NCBI GenBank assembly: GCA_001179505.1
Contig: CDMY01000449.1
Location: 1-26,456, forward strand
Length of the DNA stretch: 26,456 nucleotides
Direction of reading: 5' to 3'
Source: Vitrella brassicaformis
Taxonomy: Eukaryota > Sar > Vitrellaceae
The translations under genes were made by a program, and so were the position numbers. This document shows positions 12,301 through 21,502 of the stretch, piece after piece (position 1 is the stretch's first letter; the number at the start of each line of letters is the position of its first letter). The notes beneath the pieces were generated by a model, which saw only the letters and a list, made by a program, of their open reading frames with translations, did not search any database and had not been told where the DNA came from.

Positions 12301-13640
12301 CGAACAAGCCCTCGACGAGGATGCTGAGCGAGTGGGTGTGCGGCGTCGTGATGGTCGCCTTGGTGACCGCAGCGAAGGTGGGCGTCCATGCGGCGATGGC
12401 CTTGGCTTTGGGGAAGAGGAACCTCTCGCTCGCAATGGTAGCTTCCGGGTGCATGGTGGGGTCGCGAGTCATGACGTGGAAGATGGGGTGCGCACGACCC
12501 AGGCTGCCGATCATCGGAACGACGCCTGCACACAGACCGACCAGCCTATATTTGCCCGTGCCTTTTGGTACGTCTGCGCGCACCCACCTAGCGAGGGTCC
12601 GATGAACTTGTAGAAGACCACCTCGGGCACGTCAAACAGACTTGGAGGGCAACCCTGATACACCAGCCACGCACAATATCGACACAGAACCACTCACTGA
12701 TAGCTGCCTGTCTGTCTTTTTGCGGGTGGAGTGTGGCTTGCCTTGAAGCGCTTCCAGTAGTCCCACTTGGCGTCGACGCTGTCGAGTCGCCCTTTGATGG
12801 TGTTATAGGCCTCCAGGAGCTTCCTGACGTCCTGTATGTTCTTCTTGACGGCACAGTCACGGAGCACCTCCACACCCCCATGCATGAAGGATCGGAACAT
12901 CTGATCAACAGCAGCAGCAAGAACAGAACAGCAAACCATCCACCACACGTGTGTGTGGTGTGTTGTCCATCCATCCATCGCCTGTCACCCACCTGCTGCT
13001 GCTTCCTCATTTCCTCCAGGTGCTGGTGATCCCGCCGCAGGAGCTTGACGTTGCTGATGCCCGGCAGCAGCCGCCTCACCTCCTTGAACCTCGCGCGCCG
13101 ATCCTTCTCCACGATCGCCAGCCGCTTGTCCAAATCCTTCAGATGTCTGCTGACATGACACACGATCGACTCGGCCTGAGGGTCAACAGCAAAGTCAGTG
13201 GCCACCGGTGAAAGACAAGGAATGTGTTGATTGATGCTGGTCGCCTCACCCTTCCTTTAGCTCTGTGGAGGCTGCTTCTGATCATCTGGCCTGTCACCTC
13301 GGCCGACAGATCTTCCTGCAGCGAAACATACATACCGACAGCAGACAGAACGGAATCACAATGGCGAGTCGACTTGAAAGAAAGGTGTCCACTCACTCAC
13401 CAATTTCTGCTGCCTCTCGGCCTCGCTATGGCAGGCATCAGCCGCGGCCATCTGCACTTCCAAGTCGGCACGGGCTTGCTGACGCTCAGCTCGCCGCCTC
13501 CTGTTGTAGAACGCCCGCACCCGCACCCGCAGATCGGCCAACCTTCTTGCTACGCTCGGCAGACAACAGCGTGCCTTGCGCCGCCTTCCGTGAGGTGCTC
13601 TCCGCCCCGTCCCTGGTGAAGATCCACTCAGATGAGCCAT
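9345..13640 (-). CDS. Orphan coiled-coil protein, 15 exons
   Basis: Exons on the - strand: 13640-13401, 13315-13250, 13175-12993, 12900-12742, 12654-12588, 12525-12146, 12044-11986, 11884-11680, 11602-11567, 11487-11281, 11188-11027, 10953-9897, 9805-9714, 9593-9542, 9445-9345. They join in frame to ~1021 aa. Residues ~30-220 are charged and coiled-coil-like (NRRRRAERQQARADLEVQ; DLDKRLAIVEKDRRARFKEV; RDHQHLEEMRKQQQ). The middle is globular with several Trp residues (VHVGGLWVWVAYRRNWQ; WWVRNSGFVDIKLIS). The 352-codon exon 12 is rich in Leu/Phe with acidic and Gly/Glu-rich inserts. I do not recognise the family. Exon 9 is only 36 nt. Exon 13 carries a basic patch (ARPAKRCRV) next to acidic residues. 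The ATG at 13640 is the first in frame; two near-cognate codons upstream were ignored. A split into two genes cannot be excluded, but every junction keeps phase. Confidence 0.7.
9617..9645. repeat. (ACAG)n microsatellite
   Basis: About seven tandem ACAG units lie in the intron between exons 13 and 14 of the coiled-coil orphan gene. Confidence 0.85.
12105..12140 (-). repeat. (TCCC)n / (GGGA)n microsatellite in an intron
   Basis: A pyrimidine-rich tetranucleotide run on the + strand lies just after the donor (12145-12144, - strand) of exon 6 of the coiled-coil orphan. The pre-mRNA is therefore purine-rich here. Confidence 0.8.
12655..12741 (-). other. GC-AG intron
   Basis: The donor reads AAG|GCAAGC (coding strand, GC at 12741-12740). 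This is the usual strong context for GC donors, and the acceptor is TATCAG at 12657-12655. Both flanking exons continue in phase 0, so no GT donor is needed. Confidence 0.7.
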
Positions 13641-13694
13641 CTCTGCCAATGATGGCCGTCCACTCCCTCACTCCCTCCCCTCACCAAGGGGAGA

Positions 13695-13710
13695 TCCCAG
13701 CTAGCTGGGA
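13695..13710. promoter_or_regulatory. 16-bp perfect palindrome TCCCAGCTAGCTGGGA
   Basis: This perfect dyad sits ~55 nt upstream of the ATG at 13640 (- strand gene) and only 5 bp from the telomere-like motif. It could be a dimeric factor site or a cruciform. No known family is assigned. Confidence 0.5.
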
Positions 13711-13713
13711 GCC

Positions 13714-13730
13714 GGTTAGGGTTAGGGTTT
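13714..13730 (-). promoter_or_regulatory. Telo-box-like element upstream of the coiled-coil gene
   Basis: Read on the - strand this is AAACCCTAACCCTAACC, which contains the plant telo-box core AAACCCTAA. It lies 74-90 nt upstream of the - strand ATG. In plants such boxes occur in promoters of growth and translation genes. Here it is two to three telomere-type units, too short for a telomere and internal to the window. Confidence 0.5.
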
Positions 13731-14220
13731 CGATCGGCCCGAGGGGTTTGGTGGACGCGCGTTGAGCAAACCATGACGTGGACCGCGCGCGACGGGCTGC
13801 TGTTGCTTGCCTGTGATTGCTTCGACGTTAGTGAGTGAGTGAGTGAGTATCAAGGTCCTTGTCCCTTCTGCTTGACTCATATGTGTTTATGTGGATACGT
13901 ACGATGTGACGTCAATTCGAGCTGTACTATGCGGATGTCCTCTTCCTTTGATGTGGCTTGCTTGTGTGTGTGATGGATGGGTCGCGACGAATGGATGGAT
14001 CCATCATTGCAATGGACGAACCAAAGGTGTCCGTGTCGTATTCCCAACACTCCACATGGAGCGAATGAGTCGTTATGGCCATCAGAGTGACAAAGGCAAA
14101 CACAAACCATCACAGAAAAGCCCACCACACACACGCTGCACCCGTCCACTCATCGCCGATGGACCGATCGATCAATCTGCACATCAAACAGCCGACAGCC
14201 GACCCGCCATGTGTCCTTGG

Positions 14221-14225
14221 TCACC
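14221..14225 (-). other. Five-nucleotide terminal coding exon carrying the stop codon
   Basis: The penultimate exon ends at 14295 with one base of a codon (donor GTACGT). The first downstream acceptor, GCTGCAG, supplies GG then TGA, giving a final Gly and a stop. The zinc ribbon would then end 8 residues after its last Cys, as is normal for TFIIS-type ribbons. If the donor is not used, the frame runs on for 24 repeat-like residues. Confidence 0.5.
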
Positions 14226-17200
14226 CTGCAGCTGTTGCCTGCCTGTCTGTCTGTCTGCCTCCTTGGTGTGTTGGTTGGTCACGTACGTACGTACCGTTTT
14301 GGACGAATCTGTACTCGCATAGTGGGCACTCGTAGAGGACCGTCATGCCCTCATCCATCCCGCGACACTGACCGACCGACCAGTCAAGGAAGGACATCAC
14401 ATCACATTCATCCATCCATCAGTGCATCCGTCGATGCGTGGAATATATGCGCCTGTCTCTGTGTGTGTGTGTGTGTGTCTGCATACGCACCTGTTTGGTG
14501 GCGAATCGCATGCGGGGATGGCCGCACCTCGGGCACTCCTCACAGATCTGACCCACACACAACACAACACAACACAACACAGCACAACACAACACACGGT
14601 GCAGCGCATCAGTCCCTCCCTCCCCTGCCTCCCTCTTTGCTCTCTGTGCCACTTCCCCAGATGGCTTGCTTACGTATCTGTATTGTTCGTATTTGTCGTC
14701 GATGATGAATGGGTGTGAGAGTATGGGGTAGGAGAGGCCTCTGCAGAGCGTCACGGGGCAGGCCGGGTGGCCCCACTCGCGCCACCTCCTCCAGTACTCG
14801 GGCATGTACATCCACTCCTCCTCGATTACGTGAGGCGCACACGTCACCGACTGCTGACCCCAATACTCGTCAACCTACACACACACACACACACACACCA
14901 ATCCATCCATCCATCCATGTGTCTGTCTGTCTGTCTGTCTGTTGTACTGTGGTTCTTTCTCTACCTCTGGAGGGGCGTCGCGCATCTGTGCGCGGCCCCG
15001 GTCCTTCTCGTCGTTGACCAGAAAGTCGGTTTGGGCCTTGACGTGCTGCCGCCCCCCACCGGTGCCCTTCTTCTTCCGCTCCCCCTCCTCCTTGTAAAAA
15101 CGCGGGTAACTCGCACGCTGCGTCCGCCTCTGCCGCCTCACAGGCCTCCCCCCGCCCACCTCCTCTGTGTCGGCCATGTGTCCGTCCAGCTCACGCAGGA
15201 CCTTCCTCTGTGCCATGGCAGTGAAGGCGCCCGTCCTGAAGTACTCATTGCGGCGGACGGCGTACTCTGCCTTGGAGATCTTGGGTGGGTAGTCGGGGCT
15301 GTAGGTGGGGCCCTTGAACCGCTCCCCCCGCCACTTGTGCACGTCGGGGTGCTGCCCGTCGACGGTGGCATAAATGGGGCCCGGGTTGGTCACCACGTGG
15401 TAGGCCGTCCTCGGCCGAGGAGGGATGAACTTGGGCTTGTCGTCGTCCTCGGGCGGCTGCCGGGCGGGGTCCAGGTCAGGGTGAGGCAGGTCATCCAGCG
15501 GGTCGTCAAACGGCACGCCCACCACCTTGCCCCACAGAGGGTGGTGCTTCACGCTTTCTGGATTGGCCTTCTTGCGCCGCTGGAACTTGGTCATGCTCTT
15601 GAGGTGCGCTGGGGTCTCGTTCTTCTTCCGCTCGGCCGTGTCTTTCTCCCCCTGGTCCCAGCGCCACTGGTAGCCGCTGTTCCAGGCCATCTGCCAGGGC
15701 AGCCAGCTGCCGGCGTACCCATTGCAGTCGTCGTATCCTTTGCACGTCTGCACGCCGCTATAGAGGTCCCGCTCGGTTAGTGCCTTGTCCTCCTTCTCAC
15801 TCAGCGACTGCCGCACCGTCACGCGCGTGTTCTGCTTGAACTGCAGCAGGTCCTCGGTCGTGTAGGCGGTGCCGGGGTAGCCTGTGATGATCTGCCGGTC
15901 CTTGGGCAGCTTGCGGTCGGAGGGAGGGGGCGGAAGGGGCACCAGGTCGTCGGCGTATGGGCTCGGGTCGAACCCCCGCTCCCGGGCGTCGCCCTTGACC
16001 ACACTGGCGGTCCTCTCCATCTTGCGGCGAAAGTTCTGGTTGTCCACGTACCGCCGCTGCACCTCAGCCTTGTCGCCGTGCACCGCCCAAGGGCCCCTCC
16101 ACTCGTCCCTGTGCCACCGCGGCTTCCCCACCTTATTCTCGTACTTTTGACCGTCGATGGCCACCAGTCCGGCGCAGTACTGTGTGGGGCGCTTGACGCC
16201 GCGCTTGGCGGTGGGCGGGTTGGGTGGGATGAACTCGTAGTCGCTGATGTCGTCGGGCGATGAGTGCTCCTGACAGGGGACGAACAAGTCGCCGCCGTAG
16301 CCGTGTTTGGTGATGAGGGCCAGCTGGTCGGGCGGGCCGTCCTTGAAGACGTACTTGGCCACGCTCGGACTCATGCAGTGACGCTGGATGTCCTCCTCCT
16401 GGCCCCGCTGCTGATGGTCCAACTCGTCCAGCTCTTCCTTCTGCTCGCCCTCGCCCGCACCCTCACCCTCTTGCTGCTGCTCTGCCGTCTCGACTTCGCC
16501 CGCGGCCTCTGCAGGCTCGGGAGCAGCCATCTGCCGCTGGTCCTCGACGCTCGAATCCTCCTTTGTGGCCTCCCGCACAGCAGCGTCGAGCATCTCGTCG
16601 GTAAGGATGGGGAGACCCTCGAGCGAGACCTCTTCACTGCCCTCCTCTTGCTTGACCACAGGCATCTCAGGCACCTCAGGCACCTCAGGGGCGGGTGCAG
16701 GAGTAGCAGCTGCTGCTGGTGCAGCGGGAGCAGCCGACTGTGGTGGTTGCTGGGGCGGTGGTGGTGGCTGCTGTGGCGGCCAGGGGCCTGCCGGTGGCTG
16801 GGATGGCTCTGATGGTTGTTGGGGTGGCTGGGCAGGCTGCTGCAGGGGCTGGGGAGGCAGTGGCAAAAGTGACGGGCCAGCAGGTGGCTGTGGGTGGGGC
16901 TGGGGCTGCTCGCCCTCCTCCATGGGCTCTTGCTTGATGACTGGTGGTTGCTGGGGCGGTGGCTGCTGGCCCTCTTGCAGGAGGTAGTGCATCCAGCCCT
17001 TCTGGGGGTCGAAGCCCTCCTCCAGACTCGTGAGCAGACTCTCGCTCATCGTCGGCCAGATCTGCACCTCCTCGGGCATGGGCTGCGCAGCCCCCTCCCC
17101 GCTATCGCCCTCGGGCGGCTCGGACGACGAACTGCTGCTACCGCTGCTGCTGCTGCCACTGCTGCTGCTGCTGCTGCTGCTGCTCTCCTCTTCCTCCACA

Positions 17201-19098
17201 CCCCGGCCACTGCCGTTGCCACTGCCGAGTTCTTGGCCGTGCTCGGCCTGCTCCTGGCCCTCCTCTGCCCCTCCCTCTTGCTCGTCCTCCTCTTCCTGTT
17301 CGCTGCCCTGTTCCGCAGCCATGGCTGCCCTCTGTCGGTCTCTGTCGGCGAGTCTGTTGTCGATGCAGCCATAGGTGTCGCCGTACCAGCGTGGCATGTA
17401 GTCGGGGTAGGCGTAGCGGAACTTGTCCTTGAACCAGTCGCTCTTCTTCATCCTCCCCTCCTGCAGGAAGCTCTGCCGCACGACCTCCTCCTTCTCCTCG
17501 CCATCTTCGAAGAAGCCCAGCCCCGCCATCATGTGGTAGCACCAGCGGTTGGTGCCCTCGATGCAGCCGTCCATGTCCCACATGATCCGCAGAGGGTCGG
17601 CGTTGGTGTTGTAGGGTCTGGAGGGAGGGGGGTAGGGGGCGGGGAGGGGCGTGTTGCGCGGCGCCATGGGGCCCAGGTGGGGCCACACCACGCGGGTGGT
17701 CCGGCACACGTGGCACTCGTGCGACATGAAGTTCTGGGCGTTGCTGAGGGTGCACTTGAAGGGCTGGATGGAGCTGCCGCACCGACAACCTGACCAACCG
17801 ACGACACGCACACGCACACACAGGTGAATGGTGCATCCATCCCTTCCGTGTGTTTGTGTGTGAGTGTCCCCTCAGCTCACTCACATTGGTATTCCTTGTA
17901 GGCCTGTCGCCAGGAGCCCCAGTTGGCGAACTGGCAGAGCGGGTGGAGGAGCTTGACGGAGTTGTCATCCATCCTGCCGTCGAGCTCGAAGTCCGAGGGC
18001 AGCTCGTCCTCGTTTTTCTTCCTCTTCTTGCGCGCCCTCCTCTCGGCCTTCCACTCGCGGTCCTCCTCACTGTCGGTATTCCACGGATCTGTCATGGCGA
18101 TGTCGGTCTCGACGTCCTCGGCCCTGACCTTGGAGTCCCAGAAGGGCTCGTCGTGCATCTCGAAGTCGGAAAAGTCGGGCTCGCGCGATATGTCGCTCTG
18201 CACGTCGTTGGCCTCGTTGGTGTGGCCCGAGTCGGCGTTGGTGAAGCCGGCCTGCCCGGTGAACATGACCATGTCGTGGTACGGCATATCAGCGCCTGAT
18301 GGACAGACAGAGAGGGGAGAGGTGAGAGAAGGACGGCTGTGTGTGTGTGTGTGTGTGTGGTGAGCACTTACAGGCGTATGCGCCTTCAGGGAATGACCAG
18401 TAGGAGTCGTTGTGAGTGCTGAACCAGTCGACCATCTCGGGGTACCATTCCGGGTTCCAGTAGTCCATCTCCCTCTTGCCGTCCGTACGAGTGTCCACGT
18501 AGCTCCTGATGCACGTCCAGGCGTACTCGTAGATGCACCGCCAGTGCTGGTGCCACTGCTCGATCATCCGGGGGTCCATGAACCCCACGCCCGTGCAGCG
18601 CGCCGGCTGGCAGAGCTTCTTGTCGATGAAGATCTTCTTAAGCCACTTGGTGCGCTCCATGCGCTTGGCCATCATCCTCTCGTACTCCTCCTTGACCTTG
18701 GGCAGCCGGGCCATCATCTGGTCGGTCTTGTCGCGCTTGGGGCGGTAGAGCAGGAAGCAGAGCTCCTCCCACAGCCCGTGGATGGCGTACGGCGTCCGCT
18801 CGTGGCCGCCCGGCTTGGTGTCGTCCCAGTACTCGTCGTAGAGGTCCTGGATCCACCCCGGCCGCACCCCGTAGTGCTTGAAGTTCTTGCGGAAGATGTG
18901 ACGCAGCACCTTGTCCCGCTCGAACTCACCCAGGTGCTTGACGCGCCACTCGCTCCACATCAGAGTGCCGTCCTCGTACTTGCCAAACATGTCACTCGTC
19001 GTGTCCATGCAGCCCCGGTCACCCTTGGGCGGCAGAGGCAGCCACTTGGGCCAGTCGTAACGACCCGTCTCGTAGTAGTAGAACTCCTGAGTCGTCAT
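14221..19098 (-). CDS. Giant protein with C-terminal TFIIS-type zinc ribbon
   Basis: Exons on the - strand: 19098-18372, 18295-17885, 17789-14965, 14874-14674, 14547-14491, 14367-14295, 14225-14221. They join in frame to ~1432 aa. The N-terminal ~380 residues are Trp/Tyr-rich with many charged helices. Residues ~380-408 form a Cys cluster (CCRCG, a further Cys, then HECHVC) that looks zinc-binding. Residues ~500-850 are low complexity: acidic, a long Ser run encoded by AGC repeats, then Pro/Gln-rich. The C-terminus reads CPRCG, 24 residues between the two CxxC pairs, then CPLC, with Q-C-R-G-M-D-E-G-M-T between them. Spacing and residues match the zinc ribbon of TFIIS, RPA12 and RPC11 (Q-x-R-x-x-DE-x-MT). 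In those proteins the Asp-Glu pair acts in RNA polymerase transcript cleavage. Inferred role: a transcription-associated protein. The size and N-terminal architecture are unlike any of those families. Confidence 0.8.
14460..14478 (-). repeat. (CA)n tract close to a donor (sense strand)
   Basis: The + strand GT run reads as CA on the coding strand and begins ~12 nt inside the intron, after the donor at 14490. Confidence 0.75.
14554..14594 (-). repeat. (ACACA)n pentanucleotide repeat in an intron
   Basis: Around eight units of ACACA on the + strand (TGTGT on the coding strand) lie next to the acceptor (14549-14548) of the intron between exons 4 and 5 of the zinc-ribbon gene. Confidence 0.8.
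17142..17184 (-). repeat. AGC trinucleotide repeats coding for a Ser run
   Basis: CTG repeats on the + strand are AGC codons on the coding strand. They give two blocks of Ser broken by Gly within the zinc-ribbon protein. The run is in frame and so expands or contracts harmlessly. Confidence 0.85.
18337..18359 (-). repeat. (CA)n tract near a donor (sense strand)
   Basis: This lies in intron 1 of the zinc-ribbon gene. On the coding strand the CA run starts ~12 nt after the donor GTAAGT at 18371. Confidence 0.75.
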
Positions 19099-19310
19099 GG
19101 TGCCGTGTGGAGGACGCACCGATGGTCAGGAGGCACCAAGGCAGATGAGATGAATGCGGACGGAGATGGATGCGATGGATCTGCCGAACTGACGGTAGAT
19201 CTGAATGGGCTAATGGTCAGTGAGTGCCCCGGTGGTCCCACAAGCGGAAAAAGAAGGGGGTGGAGAAGCTCTGGATCGCAGTGCGAGCTCAAACGAAGAG
19301 AAGTTGAAGA

Positions 19311-19474
19311 GCCGAAGATCCGCACCAAAACCACACGCCTCGCCCGGCAGGTAAGACGCAGATCCACTGGCGACGGAAGCGCTTCATTTCGTCACCTCTC
19401 TGCCTTTCTCCATTCAGGCAGCTTCCTGCAGCAGACGTCCATCCAGGCGGCCTGCTCCTGAAAACCACAACCAA
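19311..19474 (+). repeat. Diverged third copy (B) of the dispersed 5' module
   Basis: It aligns by eye at ~90% to 22365-22523, from GATCCGCACCAAAACC to CCACAACCAAC, with small indels. The donor-like GTAAGA at 19351 and a pyrimidine tract leading to CATTCAG are kept. It ends five nt before an ATG (19480) and lies ~270 nt upstream of the RING-TLDc start, on the same strand. Only the 3' third of the module is recognisable; upstream of 19311 just scraps resemble the longer copies. Confidence 0.8.
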
Positions 19475-19747
19475 CACGCATGCAGGTACCACCTTCCCAA
19501 ACACGAAAGACCTGTGGAGTGATTGGCGTCTTTCGTGGCGCTGCATGAGGTCCGGTGAGCGCTGCAGTGAGGTCAACAGACCCTCCTGACCATACGGATT
19601 TGCTAGACAATGCAGATCTGAGGCGGACTGTCGGAGGAGCGTAACTCATCGAGAGCGATAGCATAGACACGGAGGACACACCAGCTGCAGGTGAGATGGG
19701 GGCATTGACGTGAATGGGTTTGTTTCATTCATCGGGCAGGTTGGTGT

Positions 19748-20904
19748 ATGGAAATGGCGGCCTCCTCTGCCGGTGCTGGTCTTGGTGGTGATGGTGATTT
19801 GCTTGAGTGTGTGGTGTGTAAGGAGGAATACCAACCGGACGGCGACAAGGCGCCTGACCAGCTCAGATGCGGTGAACGAATGACAGCAGTGGATGGATGG
19901 CCTCACCGCCCGTCTGTGTGGCTGTGTGTACATGCTGTGTTTTCTCTCGGTACACACATTCTGTGCCAAGGTGCGTGGCTCACGCGAACCAAGACTGCAC
20001 GGCTGTCCACTGCACTGTCTGTTGTGCTGTCTTGCAGTGTGTCAGAAACCTAGTGCGCCATCACCCCTATGGTCGTCGTGCTGCCAAGTGCTCCGAGTGC
20101 AGGTAAAGACAGCCATGGAGGGGACGCCTATGGCCAGTGTGAATGGCCTCAATCCTTCCCTCTTCCTTCGTCTGTGCGTCGATCGGTCAGGGTGGAGACT
20201 GCAGAGGCTGACGTCCGTCCCAACTACTTAGCCCAGAAGGCCGTGACCTCACTGCTGGCGGTGCGCATGCAATGGGTAAGAACAATCCCACAGACAGCCC
20301 TGACGCACCATGTGCTGCCGTGCTTGTGTGTGTGTGGTTGGACAGGTGAGTCTGCCAGAGGGCACGTCGCTGACTCGGCAGGAATACTACGGCCTTGTCG
20401 GACTGATGGGGGATCACGGGGTGAAGCTGCAGTCCATCTACCGGTACGCATGCAGGCGAGACACACACCCAAATAAGCACTGTGTATGACTGTGTGTGCA
20501 TCAGGGCCTCCGTGCACGGAACCACCTACGGCGATATGCTGCGTTGTGTCGGCGACAAAAGGGGCCTGGTGTTCGTCGTCCCCAAGGGCAAGTTCAAGTA
20601 CGGCGCCTTCATCAGTGCCGGTCTGGAGCTGCCCGACGACCCCACGGACTGGAACGCCTATGACTGTGATCTGTGGCACTTCTCGCTGGCCGGCAGTTTC
20701 CCCCAGCCCACCAAGATCGACATCGACCGAGAGAAGCAGTATGTGTATGTGGCGGGGAGGGAGGGAGGGTGTCTGTCGCTGGGTCATGGCTGTGATAAAC
20801 CGACTGCCGACATCCGTGCCTGCGGTCAGCACTGCCGGATGACGGCTGGTGCGGTGGGGTACCATGCTATAGCTGATGACCTCGAGGTGCTGCATGTGTT
20901 GTAG
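19748..20904 (+). CDS. RING-finger plus TLDc-domain protein
   Basis: Exons: 19748-19871, a short segment ending at 19970, 20038-20102, 20191-20275, 20346-20443, 20505-20904, ~260 aa in all. The RING starts as CVVCKEEY with LRCG downstream, continues with HTFCAK (to 19970), CVRNLV and ends AKCSECR, a C3HC4 pattern typical of ubiquitin E3 ligases. From ~residue 130 the protein is a TLDc domain: IYRASVHGTTYGDMLRCVGD, GLVFVVPKGKFKYGAFISAG, LWHFSLAGSF, PTKIDIDREKQYVYVAGREG, then DIRAC and DDLEVLHVL at the C-terminus. The TLDc core looks short between GREG and the end. TLDc domains are linked to oxidative-stress protection and V-ATPase regulation. The ATG at 19748 is the first giving the RING frame. 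The HTFCAK segment lacks a visible AG acceptor in the right phase, so that junction is unresolved. Confidence 0.75.
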
Positions 20905-21226
20905 GGAATGAGGAAAGGAGATGCATCGAAGGTATGACTCGCTTCTTCACGCGTCACTCACGCCTCCACAGAGTGCGTTTTCTATGTGCAACTGCTTGTC
21001 ATGCGAGGAACGGATGGACGGATGGACTGCTGCAAGAGGGTGTCCATATCCAATTTATCCATCAATGCATTGTGTGCAATACGCATACGTCTTCCACTTG
21101 AATCGCAGTCCGTCGATTCGGATGTGACAGCACCCCCAACAGACCGAGCAGCCCCCTCTCTCACCCCATCTCTCTTCTTCCGACGTACACACGTCCAGAC
21201 CATCCACCCACCGAACTGCCAGTCAG
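20905..21226. other. Spacer after the RING-TLDc gene, no gene seen
   Basis: It contains the 3'UTR of the RING-TLDc gene and short overlapping frames without protein-like features. Confidence 0.4.
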
Positions 21227-21502
21227 TCACGGCAGCGGGCCGGCCGTGTTGTCTTCCAGTCCAAATCGCCTCAGCAGCTGCCGCACGGCAGCCATCGTGA
21301 GAGGGAATCGCTCATCGACAGACGAGCACGGCCGATCCACCACCACCTGACACACAAACAGAGGGGAAGCAACGCGATCGATCGGTCGCTGCTTGCTGCC
21401 TGCATTCTCTTGCCCTCCCTCTCTCTCTCTCTCTCTCTCGGTTGCGTGGTTCAAGTGACTGACCTGCTGCTGCCCGGTCTGTCTGTTGTTCCTCTTTAGC
21501 AT
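21227..21502 (-). CDS. Possible small two-exon ORF (52 aa)
   Basis: The ATG at 21502 opens MLKRNNRQTGQQQ. A donor GTCAGT after 21464 and an acceptor ending GTCAG before 21346 join in phase 0 to 39 residues ending MAAVRQLLRRFGLEDNTAG then PLP and a stop. The intron contains a (CT)n/(AG)n run. No family is recognised. It could be the last exons of a larger - strand gene or a chance frame. Confidence 0.3.
   Translation of the reverse strand: MLKRNNRQTGQQQVSHLNHATEREREREGGQENAGSKQRPIDRVASPLFVCQVVVDRPCSSVDERFPLTMAAVRQLLRRFGLEDNTAGPLP
21419..21439. repeat. (CT)n microsatellite
   Basis: A dinucleotide run of about ten CT units lies within the candidate intron of the 52-aa ORF. Confidence 0.85.

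Larger units (their letters stand above)
13641..14220. other. Intergenic region between two - strand genes
   Basis: It contains the 3'UTR of the zinc-ribbon gene (from 14220 down) and the promoter of the coiled-coil gene, with the palindrome and telomere-like motif near 13700. A (GAGT)n run lies at 13831-13849. The small frames here show no protein-like content. Confidence 0.5.

Noticed and set aside
13714-13730. Chromosome end or telomere
   Set aside because: There are only two to three units, with genes on both sides.
14767-17793. Long + strand frames opposite the zinc-ribbon gene
   Set aside because: They are shadows of a GC-rich - strand exon of 2.8 kb; their Leu/Val/Gly/His-rich content is typical of antisense frames.
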